The notes: generated by a model from the sequence alone, not told the origin. A DNA stretch of 64,000 nucleotides from JAPOXR01 sp965199765 (GCA_965199765.1 CBDATC010000002.1:124001-188000); one strand, 5' to 3'. Shown: positions 54,650 through 63,960, numbered from the stretch's first letter. Made by a program: numbers and translations.

Positions 54650-55624
54650 ATGAGCGAGAGGATTCCAGATTCAGCAGCTAGGCCAGCGGCTGTCGGAAGT
54701 CATTCCGCGCGCCGCCGCACCGCGCTTGGAAATCGCTTGACGCCCTACCTATTCATGGCGCCGGCCACGGTGATTTTGGCGATCGCGCTTATCTACCCGC
54801 TTGGATACATGATCTGGGGAAGTTTTCGCGATTGGGATCCAAGTCAAACGATTGGCGAAGCAGAATTCGTTGGACTTAAGAACTACGTAACTCTCTGGCA
54901 GGATCCGAATTTCCATGAGAGTCTGAGTGTTACGCTGCGATTTGCTTTTTTTGTCGTTACCTTCGAGATGCTGATTGGCGTTGGCCTTGCTCTTTTGCTC
55001 GATCGCAGCATTCGAGGAATGTCGATTCTGAGAACGCTTTTCATCCTGCCAATGATGATTGCGCCCGTCGTGGTCGGATTGATGTGGCGTTATATGTATC
55101 ATCCCACAGTCGGAACATTTAACCGGACACTCAAGTCGCTTGGACTGCCCCCTGCAGATTGGCTTGGTCAGCATGCGCTGACAAGCGTCATCGTCGCAGA
55201 CATTTGGCAGTGGACACCCTTTATCTTCATACTTGCGCTGGCTGCCTTGCAGTCATTGCCGAGAAGTGCGCTTGAGGCGGCTCGAATCGATGGCGCGACA
55301 CCATGGCAGGAGATCTGGCACATCAAGCTCCCACTGATGATGCCGGTTTTGATTGTAACCGGGCTGCTTCGTTTAATCGATGCGTTTAAGGTTCTTGAGG
55401 TCATACTCGTGATGACCGAGGGAGGACCGGGGTTGTCAACCGAGATTCTAGCGCTGCGGATCAGTCGAACCGCAACCGAGTTCCGGGAGCTGGGCGTCGC
55501 GGCAACGATGTCCAATTATCTTTTGCTTCTACTGCTGGCACTGACTCTGGCGATGTTCGCGATCACCCGCTGGCAGGAGGCCAAATCCCGCCGCATGCGC
55601 GTCGTTGTGGAAGAAGAGACATAA
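54650..55624 (+). CDS. MalF-like sugar ABC permease
   Basis: 324-aa inner-membrane permease of the CUT1 class with six helices. The EAA loop is EAARIDGATPWQEIWHIKLPLM; other landmarks are RLTPYLFMAPATVILAIALIYPLGYMIWGSF at the N-terminus in family position and LFILPMMIAPVVVGLMWRYMYHP. ATG at 54650 is chosen over a TTG 18 bp upstream. It overlaps the next permease gene by one base. Confidence 0.93.
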   Translation: MSERIPDSAARPAAVGSHSARRRTALGNRLTPYLFMAPATVILAIALIYPLGYMIWGSFRDWDPSQTIGEAEFVGLKNYVTLWQDPNFHESLSVTLRFAFFVVTFEMLIGVGLALLLDRSIRGMSILRTLFILPMMIAPVVVGLMWRYMYHPTVGTFNRTLKSLGLPPADWLGQHALTSVIVADIWQWTPFIFILALAALQSLPRSALEAARIDGATPWQEIWHIKLPLMMPVLIVTGLLRLIDAFKVLEVILVMTEGGPGLSTEILALRISRTATEFRELGVAATMSNYLLLLLLALTLAMFAITRWQEAKSRRMRVVVEEET

Positions 55625-56559
55625 TGGATCGCTCCGCCAAATCGCCCAATGCAGCATTTTTTGTGTTGATCGCTGTGCTGGTTTTCATGTCGGTTGGGCC
55701 GGTAGCTTTAATGTTTGTGAACAGCTTCAAACTAGATGTCGATATCATCAGCGGTGCTACCGGACTGTTCTTTCTGCCGACGATTCAGAATTATGAAACC
55801 GCTTTATGCGATATCTTGCCGTATGAACCGGACCACCTGGACTTTTGCGCACTCAAAATCGGTCGTTCCTTCATCAATTCGCTGATCATTGCCTTGATTT
55901 CCACTGCGCTGACTCTGATTATTGGGTGCATGGCCGCTTATGCGCTGGTGCGGTTCAAATTCATGGGCCGCGATACCGTCAGCTTAACCACGCTCATGGT
56001 TCGCATGGTTCCACCGGCTGTTTTGCTGGTGCCTGTGTTCGGCCTTTGGAACAACGAGTTCTGTTTTGACAAACAGGGTCTTATCGGCGGATTTATCAGA
56101 GATTTGGTCGGCGGCCGCGGTGATGTGTGTCTTGCTGGAACGCACACCGGCATCATCCTGATCTACATTGCGATGAACTTACCATTCGTCATCTGGATAT
56201 TACAGAGTTTCATCGTACAGGTTCCCCGCAGTTTGGAAGAGGCGGCTCGAGTCGATGGAGCGGGACCTTTCCAAGTCTTTTTCCTCGTCGTTTTGCCCCT
56301 GATTAAACCGGGTCTTGCGGCTGCAGCGATATTCACATTTCGTATTGCATGGAACGAGTATTTGCTTGCTTCCGCATTGAGCGACAGAAACACCAAAACC
56401 GTGCCGATCCTGATTGTGAATAATATGAGCGAATTCAATGTGGAGTGGGGTGTTATCATGGCGACCGGCATGCTGCTTGCAATTCCACCGATTATCTTCA
56501 CGCTTTTCGCGTCCCGGCAGATCATTACAGGAATGACGGCGGGAGCGGTCAAGGGTTGA
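55624..56559 (+). CDS. MalG-like sugar ABC permease
   Basis: 311-aa second CUT1 permease with about six helices and the EAA loop EEAARVDGAGPFQVFFLVVLPLI; the C-terminus ends FASRQIITGMTAGAVKG as in MalG relatives. Compared with typical members it carries an extra periplasmic stretch with cysteines (TALCDILPYEPDHLDFCALKIG) and another around NNEFCFDKQGLIGGF and GGRGDVCL, perhaps disulfide-linked. Its stop overlaps the ATG of the b561-like gene. Confidence 0.9.
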   Translation: MDRSAKSPNAAFFVLIAVLVFMSVGPVALMFVNSFKLDVDIISGATGLFFLPTIQNYETALCDILPYEPDHLDFCALKIGRSFINSLIIALISTALTLIIGCMAAYALVRFKFMGRDTVSLTTLMVRMVPPAVLLVPVFGLWNNEFCFDKQGLIGGFIRDLVGGRGDVCLAGTHTGIILIYIAMNLPFVIWILQSFIVQVPRSLEEAARVDGAGPFQVFFLVVLPLIKPGLAAAAIFTFRIAWNEYLLASALSDRNTKTVPILIVNNMSEFNVEWGVIMATGMLLAIPPIIFTLFASRQIITGMTAGAVKG

Positions 56560-57284
56560 TGGATTGGCTGTTTCTACCAATTGATTCAACGCGCGCGCAC
56601 GATGTCAGCACCGCAGTTTCATGGCATGCGCGGATGATGACCCTAGCATGGGGCGTGATTGCTCCGCTGGCGGTTCTAATCGCACGGTTCTTCAAGATTC
56701 TTCCCAAACAAAACTGGCCGGATGAGCTTGATTCTTTGGTTTGGTGGAGAAGCCACTGGATCGGACATAGCTGTGTTTTGGCGCTGTCGGCAGCGGGGTT
56801 AGCTCTGGTGGTTTCCGTCGACCCATTCGGAGGCGGATTGCATGAGCGTTTAGGTTATCTTTTGCTGCTGATTTTGGCAGTGCAGGTTTTGCTTGGCATC
56901 TTCCGCGGGTCCAAAGGCGGGCCGACTGCGCCGAATCGCGATGGCAGTTGGAGAGGTCATCATTACGATATGACCAGTTGGCGCCGCACGTTCGAAACAG
57001 TTCACAAAACGCTTGGGTATGTTGCGCTTGCGCTGGCAATTTCAGTGCTGTTTCTCGGTCTTTGGAAGGCAAATGCTCCAATTTGGATGTGGTTAACGTT
57101 TGGAATTTGGTGGTTTGGGCTTGTTTCCGCTTTCGTTCATATGCAGCGTCGCGGTATGGCGGTAGATACCTATCAGGCAATTTGGGGCGATGACCCCTCG
57201 CATCCCGGCAATCAAAGACCATCGCGAAACTGGGGAGCGCATCGGCCAAAGGACCGAAAAGGGGATGAGTCATGTTTGGAATGA
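56559..57284 (+). CDS. Cytochrome b561-like membrane protein
   Basis: 241-aa membrane protein with about five helices resembling the cytochrome b561/ferric reductase transmembrane domain. Histidines suited to haem b ligation occur in SWHARMMTLAWG, WRSHWIGHSCV, GGLHERLGYLLL and FETVHKTLGYVAL, spaced on successive helices. Such proteins shuttle electrons across or within the membrane. It is embedded in a sugar ABC operon, sharing bases with the genes on both sides, which is unusual and suggests coupling of the sugar's oxidation or uptake to a redox step. The assignment of haem ligands is inference. Confidence 0.75.
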   Translation: MDWLFLPIDSTRAHDVSTAVSWHARMMTLAWGVIAPLAVLIARFFKILPKQNWPDELDSLVWWRSHWIGHSCVLALSAAGLALVVSVDPFGGGLHERLGYLLLLILAVQVLLGIFRGSKGGPTAPNRDGSWRGHHYDMTSWRRTFETVHKTLGYVALALAISVLFLGLWKANAPIWMWLTFGIWWFGLVSAFVHMQRRGMAVDTYQAIWGDDPSHPGNQRPSRNWGAHRPKDRKGDESCLE

Positions 57285-58207
57285 TTGAAGGAACCGGTTT
57301 CGAGACGATTGATGCCAGTTTCAATGATTGTCTGATCGGTCATGCGCGGGTGGAGCGCTTATGGACCGGAGCGCGCTGGTCGGAAGGGCCGGCTTGGTTT
57401 GCAGCAGGACGATATCTTGTTTGGTCCGATATACCCAACAACCGAATGCTGAGATTTGATGAAACCAATGGCGCTGTGTCAGTGTTTCGCCAGCCATCAA
57501 ATTTTTCAAACGGAAATGCCGTGGACAGACAGGGACGGCTTGTTACATGCGAGCATCTCGCTCGCCGAGTAACCCGCACCGAACATGACGGTTCGATCAC
57601 GGTATTGGCGGACCGATTTGAAGGAAAGCGGTTCAATTCACCAAACGATGTTACTGTAAAGGCAGATGGCTCGGTTTGGTTTACCGACCCATCTTACGGA
57701 ATCATGGCGGATTATGAGGGAATGCGCGCCGAAAGCGAAATCAATGCCTGCCATGTGTATCGCATCGACGCAGATGGTGAAGTTGAAATTGCCGCCGATG
57801 ACTATGTCAAGCCCAACGGGCTAGCATTTTCTCCCGATCAAAGCTTTTTGTATGTCGCCGATACCGGTGCTTCACACGATGTCAACGGACCCGCCCACAT
57901 TCGCCGACACCGGGTGAGTTGCGATGGACGGCTGAGCGGGGGAGAAATTTTTGCAGTATGCAGTGCGGGCTTGTTCGACGGATTTCGAATCGATCGCGCA
58001 GGGCGGATTTGGACTTCTGCAGCGGATGGTGTGCATTGTCTCGACACAGAAGGAATTTTGATCGGAAAAATCAAAATCCCTGAATTTGTGGCTAATGTTT
58101 GTTTTGGCGGCGAGAGACTCAATCGGCTATTCATCTGCGGAACGACTTCGCTTTATTCGACATACTTAACTGTAAACGGTGTGTCGCCGATAGGCGGTTC
58201 CAATTGA
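57272..58207 (+). CDS. SMP-30/gluconolactonase family hydrolase
   Basis: 311-aa six-bladed beta-propeller of the SMP-30/gluconolactonase/LRE family, which uses Ca or Zn to open sugar lactones. Key residues appear in LWTGARWSEGPAWF (metal Glu), NRMLRFDE, FNSPNDVTVKADGSVWFTDPSYGI (metal Asn) and KPNGLAFSPDQSFLYVADTG (metal Asn, Asp). It overlaps the b561-like gene by 13 bp; a second ATG at 57281 is possible. Last gene of the ABC operon, so it likely hydrolyses the lactone formed from the imported sugar. Confidence 0.92.
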   Translation: MFGMIEGTGFETIDASFNDCLIGHARVERLWTGARWSEGPAWFAAGRYLVWSDIPNNRMLRFDETNGAVSVFRQPSNFSNGNAVDRQGRLVTCEHLARRVTRTEHDGSITVLADRFEGKRFNSPNDVTVKADGSVWFTDPSYGIMADYEGMRAESEINACHVYRIDADGEVEIAADDYVKPNGLAFSPDQSFLYVADTGASHDVNGPAHIRRHRVSCDGRLSGGEIFAVCSAGLFDGFRIDRAGRIWTSAADGVHCLDTEGILIGKIKIPEFVANVCFGGERLNRLFICGTTSLYSTYLTVNGVSPIGGSN

Positions 58208-58502
58208 AGACCGGAAAATTAAGAATCCAGCTCCATGCGCTTCGAATTCGCGTCAGCAATAATGCGTTAGGCTAAGCAGCGTCGTCGGACCGAATGCATT
58301 ATCTGAAGTCGCTGTTTGGATTCGCACCGAAATTTTTGGAACGGTCTTGATCTTCTCTGCCCGTAACGCGGCAGAAATGTGTTGGATTTGCTTCGAATAA
58401 TGGGGCAAGCCCAATTGGGGCATGATTGCTAATCAGGCAGTGCGCTATAATGAAGTGTCGTTCTTGTGTTTGGAATATCAGCGGAAAGCGAAGGAGCAGA
58501 AG

Positions 58503-59252
58503 GTGATACCAGAATATTTGGATTTGGACGGTGGACGGCGAATTGCCTATTTCCGAACAGTTGGCCGCGAACCGGGGCTTGTATTTCTTGGAGGTTTCAG
58601 CTCTGACATGGATGGAACCAAGGCGTTGTTCTTAGAGTCATGGGCAATGCGGCAGGGGCGTTCTTTTTTGCGATTCGACTATACCGGCCATGGACGATCC
58701 TCCGGCCGATTTGAAGATGGATGCATCAGCGAGTGGAGCGATGATGCGTTTGATACGATAGCAGCGCTAACCGAAGGTCCTCAGATTTTTGTGGGTTCGT
58801 CAATGGGGGGATGGATATCGTTACTGCTGGCCCGGCGGTGCCCGGACAGGTTTCATGGTTTGGTTGGAATTGCTGCGGCTCCGGATTTCACCGATAATTT
58901 CCGAAAAAATCGATTGACAAAGGAACAGCTTGAGAAAGTAGAACAATCTGGCGTCGTCCAGATCCCGTCCGATTATGAGGACCAGCCATTCACCATTACC
59001 AAAAAGCTGCTTGACGATGGAGAACAAAACTTTGTGTTGGAATCACCGCTGCATGCGTCATTTCCTGTCCGATTCCTTCAAGGCACTGCAGATGCCGATG
59101 TAGACCAGTCGACCGCGGTTCGTCTGCTTAACCACATTGAGGGACCAGATATTCAATTGTTACTTGTTAAGGATGCTGATCATCGATTTTCGGATCAGAG
59201 ATGTTTGAATCTGCTTTTGCGAACGGTTGAGTTGCTCTGCGGTTACAAATGA
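58503..59252 (+). CDS. Alpha/beta hydrolase
   Basis: 249-aa serine hydrolase with the alpha/beta fold: oxyanion region FLGGFSSDMDG, GHGRSSG, nucleophile elbow GSSMGGW, catalytic Asp near TADADVDQ and His in DADHRFSD. Similar proteins are annotated as BAAT-like or YpfH/prolyl-oligopeptidase-type esterases; the substrate is unknown. The GTG at 58503 has AAGGAG at 6 nt and is preferred; an ATG 81 bp upstream would add an unrelated tail. Monocistronic between the ABC operon and a converging small gene. Confidence 0.85.
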   Translation: MIPEYLDLDGGRRIAYFRTVGREPGLVFLGGFSSDMDGTKALFLESWAMRQGRSFLRFDYTGHGRSSGRFEDGCISEWSDDAFDTIAALTEGPQIFVGSSMGGWISLLLARRCPDRFHGLVGIAAAPDFTDNFRKNRLTKEQLEKVEQSGVVQIPSDYEDQPFTITKKLLDDGEQNFVLESPLHASFPVRFLQGTADADVDQSTAVRLLNHIEGPDIQLLLVKDADHRFSDQRCLNLLLRTVELLCGYK

Positions 59253-59263
59253 TGTCGTGCTGA

Positions 59264-59476
59264 CTACAAGATCAATACCAACAGCACGATAGTCAGACCG
59301 ACAAGTGCCAGCATCACTGCAGCGAGATTAATCTTGACAAGGGTATGAAGCCGATCACGCATTTCCGCATCTTCAAGTTTTGCTTTTCGAAACCGCTGCG
59401 CGGAAACCAAACAGAAGATGACGCCTGCAAGTCCTGCCACCGCCGCCAATATCCCGATGAATAGAATGAAAATCAT
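59264..59476 (-). CDS. Small two-helix membrane protein
   Basis: 70-aa protein with two hydrophobic helices (about 2-25 and 48-70) joined by a charged loop (RFRKAKLEDAEMRDRLHTL). No named family is recognised. The clean hairpin topology and intact frame suggest a real gene, converging with the hydrolase gene 12 bp away. Function unknown. Confidence 0.55.
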   Translation of the reverse strand: MIFILFIGILAAVAGLAGVIFCLVSAQRFRKAKLEDAEMRDRLHTLVKINLAAVMLALVGLTIVLLVLIL

Positions 59477-59977
59477 TTGGTTTTTGCATCAGAGAAATTT
59501 GAATGGTTTACGATTGCCGAGTTTGACAGGTGGCGCAAGCGTTATTCGAAACATTCGTCGCAGGGATCGATTTTAGCGCTTTTTTACCAGCGAAATACTT
59601 CAGCCGCATAGCATCCGATGCGTTATAATCCAGAAGGCGAGAAGTCGTTAACAATGCCCGCGGACCAGCAAACTTTTGATTGCAACATTCTGGCACCGCT
59701 GAAATGGCAGAGACGGGACTCGGCTGCTGGAGCGTTTGTGAAATAGCGGCTTTGTTCACGAGGGGAACTCGGGCGGGTTATGTTCTAATGCGCAGATCAG
59801 ATCTGCTTCTTCCAAAAAGCAGTCAATTCTGCAGATGTCGGCGACCGATTGTCTTTGCGCTTCGTCACCTTCGGTAAGTACTGACACCCCGCTCCGAGCT
59901 TGCTGGACGGTTGGGTCGAGCCTATATCGGAAATACCCGCGCCGTTCGGACTCGGCGCAGTAGCGGGAGCGACTGAA
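59477..59977. other. Gap before ankyrin NTPase gene
   Basis: About 500 bp; short frames on both strands without domain, start signal or neighbour logic. No gene recognised. Confidence 0.4.
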
Positions 59978-61504
59978 ATGACGGAACGCAGTTCCATCCT
60001 TAAGGATCTGAAAGAATTCGCAATCACGAAGGACAGATATCTGACCAGCAATTTCGCCGGGCGGAAGACGGAGATCGCGCGGATATCAAACTGGATCCGA
60101 GATGTTCAAAATCGCCACCAAGACGGCGTGAACAAGCCCGCGGCCGGCGCAACTATGCTGATTCAAGGCGCACCGGGGGCCGGCAAAACCTCTTTGATCG
60201 ACAAGCTTAAGCAAGACTGGATCGCGTCGGCCGAAGAAGAGATCAAATTTATGGATGGTTCGCCGAACCAGGGCAGGCTGCCGTCGACACCGGATGTCGT
60301 CAGCATCGACGCGGAGGCTTTGAATTCTCCCGAAACTCTGGAGGCCGATCTACGACGCGTCGATCAGCCCCAGAAGGCGGTACACCGGCTGGGCTCTGTT
60401 TTCAAAGGATTCCAGTTTCTGGGCTTCGGAGTTTCCTTCGATATTCCGGATAAGCTGGCTGAACAGGTTGTCCGCGATGCCTCACGCCCGCTTGTTCTTT
60501 TCATCGACGAGATCCAGAACGCGCGGACCACTGGGATGCCAGCCGATTTTCTGAACCGTATGCACAGCGGCAACACCGAGGCTCCGGTTATTCCGGTTTA
60601 TGCGGGTCTAGCGCACTCGCCGGACGTTCTTATTGAGGCCGGTCTATCCCGCCTTTCGGACGGAGCTGTGATAAATCTTGGCCGCCTATCTGAGGAGGAG
60701 ACCCGTGAGTCGGTGGACAAATTTTTTAATACACACGGGGTGATTGCAGCATCGGAAACGAAGGAACACTGGAAAGTGCTGATCTGGCGCGAGAGCTGCG
60801 GTTGGCCGCAGCATCTCCACAACACGCTGCGCTCAGTGGCCGAGGAGCTGATTTTAGTGCAGGACGGTGAACTTGAGAAGGTCGATCCGTTCGCCACGAG
60901 GCGGCGCTCGGCAGCGCGGCGCGCCGCTTATTACAGTGCACGGATCAGTGGGGAGCTAGAGGGGCCGGACGCTCTTCTCGGCAGGGTTTTGGAAGAGATC
61001 GGAGATGTCGGAGAGAAGAAGAACCGCTGCACCGCGCTGATCCGTTCTTTCAACCAGCCAGGCAACGAATATTGTTCGATTCCTAGAGGCATGGAAGCGG
61101 AAGACTTTTTAGATTTGATGATTGCCAAAGGTTTGCTGCAACAGGTGGACAAACCGTCGGATTTCTACCGCGTACCGATTCCCTCAATGCGAAACTGGTG
61201 TGTCGCGGCTGCTGCCGGACCGTTGCACACCGAAACGATGAAGGGTGACGCTGAGAGCATCCGCGACTGTCTGAAAGCAGGATACGATATTAACGCCCGC
61301 GACGCTCGCGGTAGGACCCCGCTGCACATCGCCGCCGAAGAGAACTGGCCGGAGATCGCGGAAATGCTGCTGGAGTTCGGCGCCGACCCGCAGGTACGAG
61401 ATTACAGAAATCTGAACCCTGCCGCCGCCGCGGATCCGCTTTCTGACACCGCTCGGCTGCTGAAGAACCGATTATTGAAGTTGGATTCCGAAGAGCCAAA
61501 CTAG
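59978..61504 (+). CDS. P-loop NTPase with C-terminal ankyrin repeats
   Basis: 508-aa protein. Residues about 25-300 form a STAND/ORC-type ATPase with FAGRKTEIARISNW, Walker A QGAPGAGKTS (63-72) and Walker B LVLFIDEIQN (172-181), followed by GLSRLSDGAVINLGRLSEEET, typical of the post-Walker-B core. After a helical middle, residues about 425-495 form two ankyrin repeats (NARDARGRTPLHIAAEENW, AEMLLEFGADPQVRDYRNLNP). ATG 59978 has GGGAG upstream. It stands alone, is richer in GC than its surroundings and may be acquired. A sensor or defence role is possible but not shown. Confidence 0.75.
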   Translation: MTERSSILKDLKEFAITKDRYLTSNFAGRKTEIARISNWIRDVQNRHQDGVNKPAAGATMLIQGAPGAGKTSLIDKLKQDWIASAEEEIKFMDGSPNQGRLPSTPDVVSIDAEALNSPETLEADLRRVDQPQKAVHRLGSVFKGFQFLGFGVSFDIPDKLAEQVVRDASRPLVLFIDEIQNARTTGMPADFLNRMHSGNTEAPVIPVYAGLAHSPDVLIEAGLSRLSDGAVINLGRLSEEETRESVDKFFNTHGVIAASETKEHWKVLIWRESCGWPQHLHNTLRSVAEELILVQDGELEKVDPFATRRRSAARRAAYYSARISGELEGPDALLGRVLEEIGDVGEKKNRCTALIRSFNQPGNEYCSIPRGMEAEDFLDLMIAKGLLQQVDKPSDFYRVPIPSMRNWCVAAAAGPLHTETMKGDAESIRDCLKAGYDINARDARGRTPLHIAAEENWPEIAEMLLEFGADPQVRDYRNLNPAAAADPLSDTARLLKNRLLKLDSEEPN

Positions 61505-61978
61505 CAGTACTCGCGGGAATACACCAGTAGCAGGTAACAGGCTGGGCGTATTCGAATTGGACCGACGATATGGTTGCCGCTTTACCCTCGATATCCGTTC
61601 GTTTAGCTGGATTCTTTGGAGTATCCATTTTTTGGTCGAGGTTTTTTGCTCAAAGCAGCTATGCCGCCGCCTCGATCACGGGAAAAAGAAAGCGTACTTT
61701 TGCTCAGTAGTCGGCGGCCTTCGATCCGGGGTTTCCTACTGACCGCCATCATCGCTCGCACCTCGGTCAGAGCACCGATTCGAATATATGCATAAAAGTT
61801 CAGATTCCTCCTGCTGAAAATTCCAACAATGTATCAACCTCTCTCACTTTCTTGGCCAACAGCGCACATGCGCGTCAATGGAAGAGTTTGCTGTGCTTCG
61901 TCAAAGACCGATTGATCGGCTGCTCACAAGAGAGTTCAAACAATTGGTTTCATAAGCTTTGTTGGCTAATACTTCGCA
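61505..61978. other. Gap before iron-type permease gene
   Basis: About 470 bp with no recognisable gene; only a 61-codon frame lacking any domain. Must include the promoter of the following permease. Confidence 0.4.
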
Positions 61979-63664
61979 TTGATACACAATAACTCATCCA
62001 GTCTCGTGCAGAAATCTACTTCCGAAAGAAAAGAAAAGGGCCGCTGGGCTGCAAGATATGCCGCCGCGATGGGCACCTCGATATCGATTGCATTGATCGT
62101 GGTTTTTCCAATCATTTCTGTGTTCATTCTTGCGCTGAGCCCTGGAACTGCTCCTTGGTTTTCATCCGCTGCAACGGTGTTGCCACGCTACTTTGCCAAC
62201 ACGCTGTTGCTTATGTTCGCAGTTGGTGGATTGGCCGGTTTTTTCGGAGTTTCCACCGCTTGGATAGTGACCATGTTCGAATTTCCTTTGCGGCGTTTAA
62301 TGAGCTGGGCGCTTTTTCTGCCATTAGCAGTTCCGGCTTATGTCGGAGCCTATGCGCTGGTGGACTTTTTTGAATTCAGCGGCGCATTTCAGTCATTTTT
62401 GCGTTCGACCTTTGGCTGGACGCACGCAAGTGAATATGTCTTTCCAGAAATCCGGTCTCTCGGTGGTGCTGCAATCGTGCTGTCAGCCGCGCTTTATCCT
62501 TATGTTTATCTTCTGGCACGCGCGGCTTTGCGGGAGCAGTCGAGTGAAGTTCAGGACGTTGCCCGCACGTTGGGTGCCGGGAGTCTCGCCAGAGCGATCA
62601 GGGTTGGATTGCCAATGATTCGCCCCAGTATTGCAGCAGGTGTGGCGATTGTAATGATGGAGACTGCCAGCGATTTTGGTGTCGTCGAGTATTTTGCGGT
62701 CCAAACACTTACAACGGGAATTTTTTCGCTATGGCTTGAAGCTCGAAATATCGGAGCAGCAGCGCAACTGGCTTCACTTATACTGGTTCTAACGTTCGGT
62801 CTTACTGTGATCGAACGAACAAACCGAAGACGCAGACGTTATGCGGGCCTCGGAAGGCGAACCTCGGAATTCAGACGTATTCCGCTCCGCAGGGCCGGTG
62901 CTTTCGCCGCGTTCTTTTGGTGCGCGGTCCCTGTATCGATTGGATTTCTCTTACCTGCCAGCATCATTGCGTCACTCGCCTTTTCATCCATCGGGGCTTG
63001 GAGCGACGACAAGCTTTTAGGCGCGCTTATGAATACCTTTGTCACAAGTTCCGCGGCAGCAGCGGTGACTATGGTCGGGGCAATTGCAATTGTGTATTCA
63101 GCCCGGTTGTTGAAGTCTTCAATTCCACGGGTGATCGCCCCGATAACGATACTCGGTTATGCAACGCCGGGAGCGGTGCTCGGGTTGGGTTTGCTCATTC
63201 CTCTCGCCGCGTTTGATCACTTTCTGGCAGACTCGGTTTTAGCTGTTACCGGCCATGATCCGGGTTTGCTGCTCACAGGTTCGGCATTCGCGGTGACTTT
63301 TGCGTATTCGATCAGATTTTTTGCCATCGCACATGGTGCGGTTGAATCTGCGATGGACAGAGTATCGCCTTCTCTCAGAACTGTGGCGCGTTCACTTGGC
63401 AAATCGCCGATCGGTGCGCTGATCCATGTGTATCTGCCGTTGATGAAAGGCTCTCTGCTTACTGGGTTGCTGCTGGTTTTTGTGGATTGCACAAAGGAGT
63501 TGCCCGCCACGTTGCTGCTGCAGCCGTTTAACTTTAACACGCTTGCAACACGAATTTACGAGCGCGCGTCTTTGGAGAATCTAGCAGATGCATCCCCGGC
63601 GGCTATTCTTATTATGTTCGTTGGGTCATTCGGAGTTGTGTTGCTCGCCCGAACACAGCGTTGA
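61979..63664 (+). CDS. FbpB/ThiP-type two-domain ABC permease
   Basis: 561-aa inner-membrane protein made of two fused permease domains, about twelve helices, as in iron(III) (FbpB) and thiamine (ThiP) importers. Two EAA loops are visible: VQDVARTLGAGSLARAIRVGLPMI and LRTVARSLGKSPIGALIHVYLPLM; METASDFGVVEYF and DCTKELPATLLLQPFNFNTLATRIY are typical of FbpB. The TTG at 61979 gives the longest frame; a GTG at 62006 or an ATG further in could be the true start. No binding protein or ATPase is beside it in the window. Confidence 0.9.
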   Translation: MIHNNSSSLVQKSTSERKEKGRWAARYAAAMGTSISIALIVVFPIISVFILALSPGTAPWFSSAATVLPRYFANTLLLMFAVGGLAGFFGVSTAWIVTMFEFPLRRLMSWALFLPLAVPAYVGAYALVDFFEFSGAFQSFLRSTFGWTHASEYVFPEIRSLGGAAIVLSAALYPYVYLLARAALREQSSEVQDVARTLGAGSLARAIRVGLPMIRPSIAAGVAIVMMETASDFGVVEYFAVQTLTTGIFSLWLEARNIGAAAQLASLILVLTFGLTVIERTNRRRRRYAGLGRRTSEFRRIPLRRAGAFAAFFWCAVPVSIGFLLPASIIASLAFSSIGAWSDDKLLGALMNTFVTSSAAAAVTMVGAIAIVYSARLLKSSIPRVIAPITILGYATPGAVLGLGLLIPLAAFDHFLADSVLAVTGHDPGLLLTGSAFAVTFAYSIRFFAIAHGAVESAMDRVSPSLRTVARSLGKSPIGALIHVYLPLMKGSLLTGLLLVFVDCTKELPATLLLQPFNFNTLATRIYERASLENLADASPAAILIMFVGSFGVVLLARTQR

Positions 63665-63724
63665 TGATCGAAACAGTTTTCTCAAATAGGCCGCTCAAAG
63701 CACGTTTAGAGATATCGCAATTTC

Positions 63725-63835
63725 AGCAGAGACAGGATTGACCATCGGGAAAGGCCCCGACGACCCCTGGTCCGTCTTCGAATTTCCCGGCATCAGCCGT
63801 TCCAGCGGATTGTTCGTCCTGATTTTGCGCCAATG
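63725..63835 (-). pseudogene. IS256-family transposase C-terminal remnant
   Basis: Read leftward from 63835: HWRKIRTNNPLERLM, then after an inserted base REIRRRTR, then after a second inserted base VVGAFPDGQS. This is the C-terminal signature of IS256-family transposases. Just upstream on the same strand lies the 25-bp repeat (63838-63862) instead of the rest of the gene, so the element has lost most of its coding sequence. Confidence 0.75.
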
Positions 63836-63837
63836 AC

Positions 63838-63862
63838 TGAAAGTGCGAAAGATTCTGGACAC
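63838..63862 (-). repeat. Dispersed IS-like repeat, copy 3
   Basis: Reverse complement is identical over 25 bases to the start of the repeat at 17007. It abuts an IS256-type transposase fragment, linking this repeat family to IS256-like elements. Confidence 0.75.
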
Positions 63863-63924
63863 TACCAAAGATCGAGATCTGTAACTGCGCTTTGCTTTGA
63901 TAGGATCATGAGAAAAGAAAGCAG

Positions 63925-63952
63925 TTGAAATTTTTTTAGCAAGCGGTAAATT
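63925..63952 (+). promoter_or_regulatory. Promoter for tRNA-Thr
   Basis: TTGAAA (63925-63930), 16-nt spacer, TAAATT (63947-63952), ending eight bases before the tRNA 5' end. Spacing fits a short-leader tRNA promoter. Confidence 0.45.
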
Positions 63953-63960
63953 TTGGGTGT

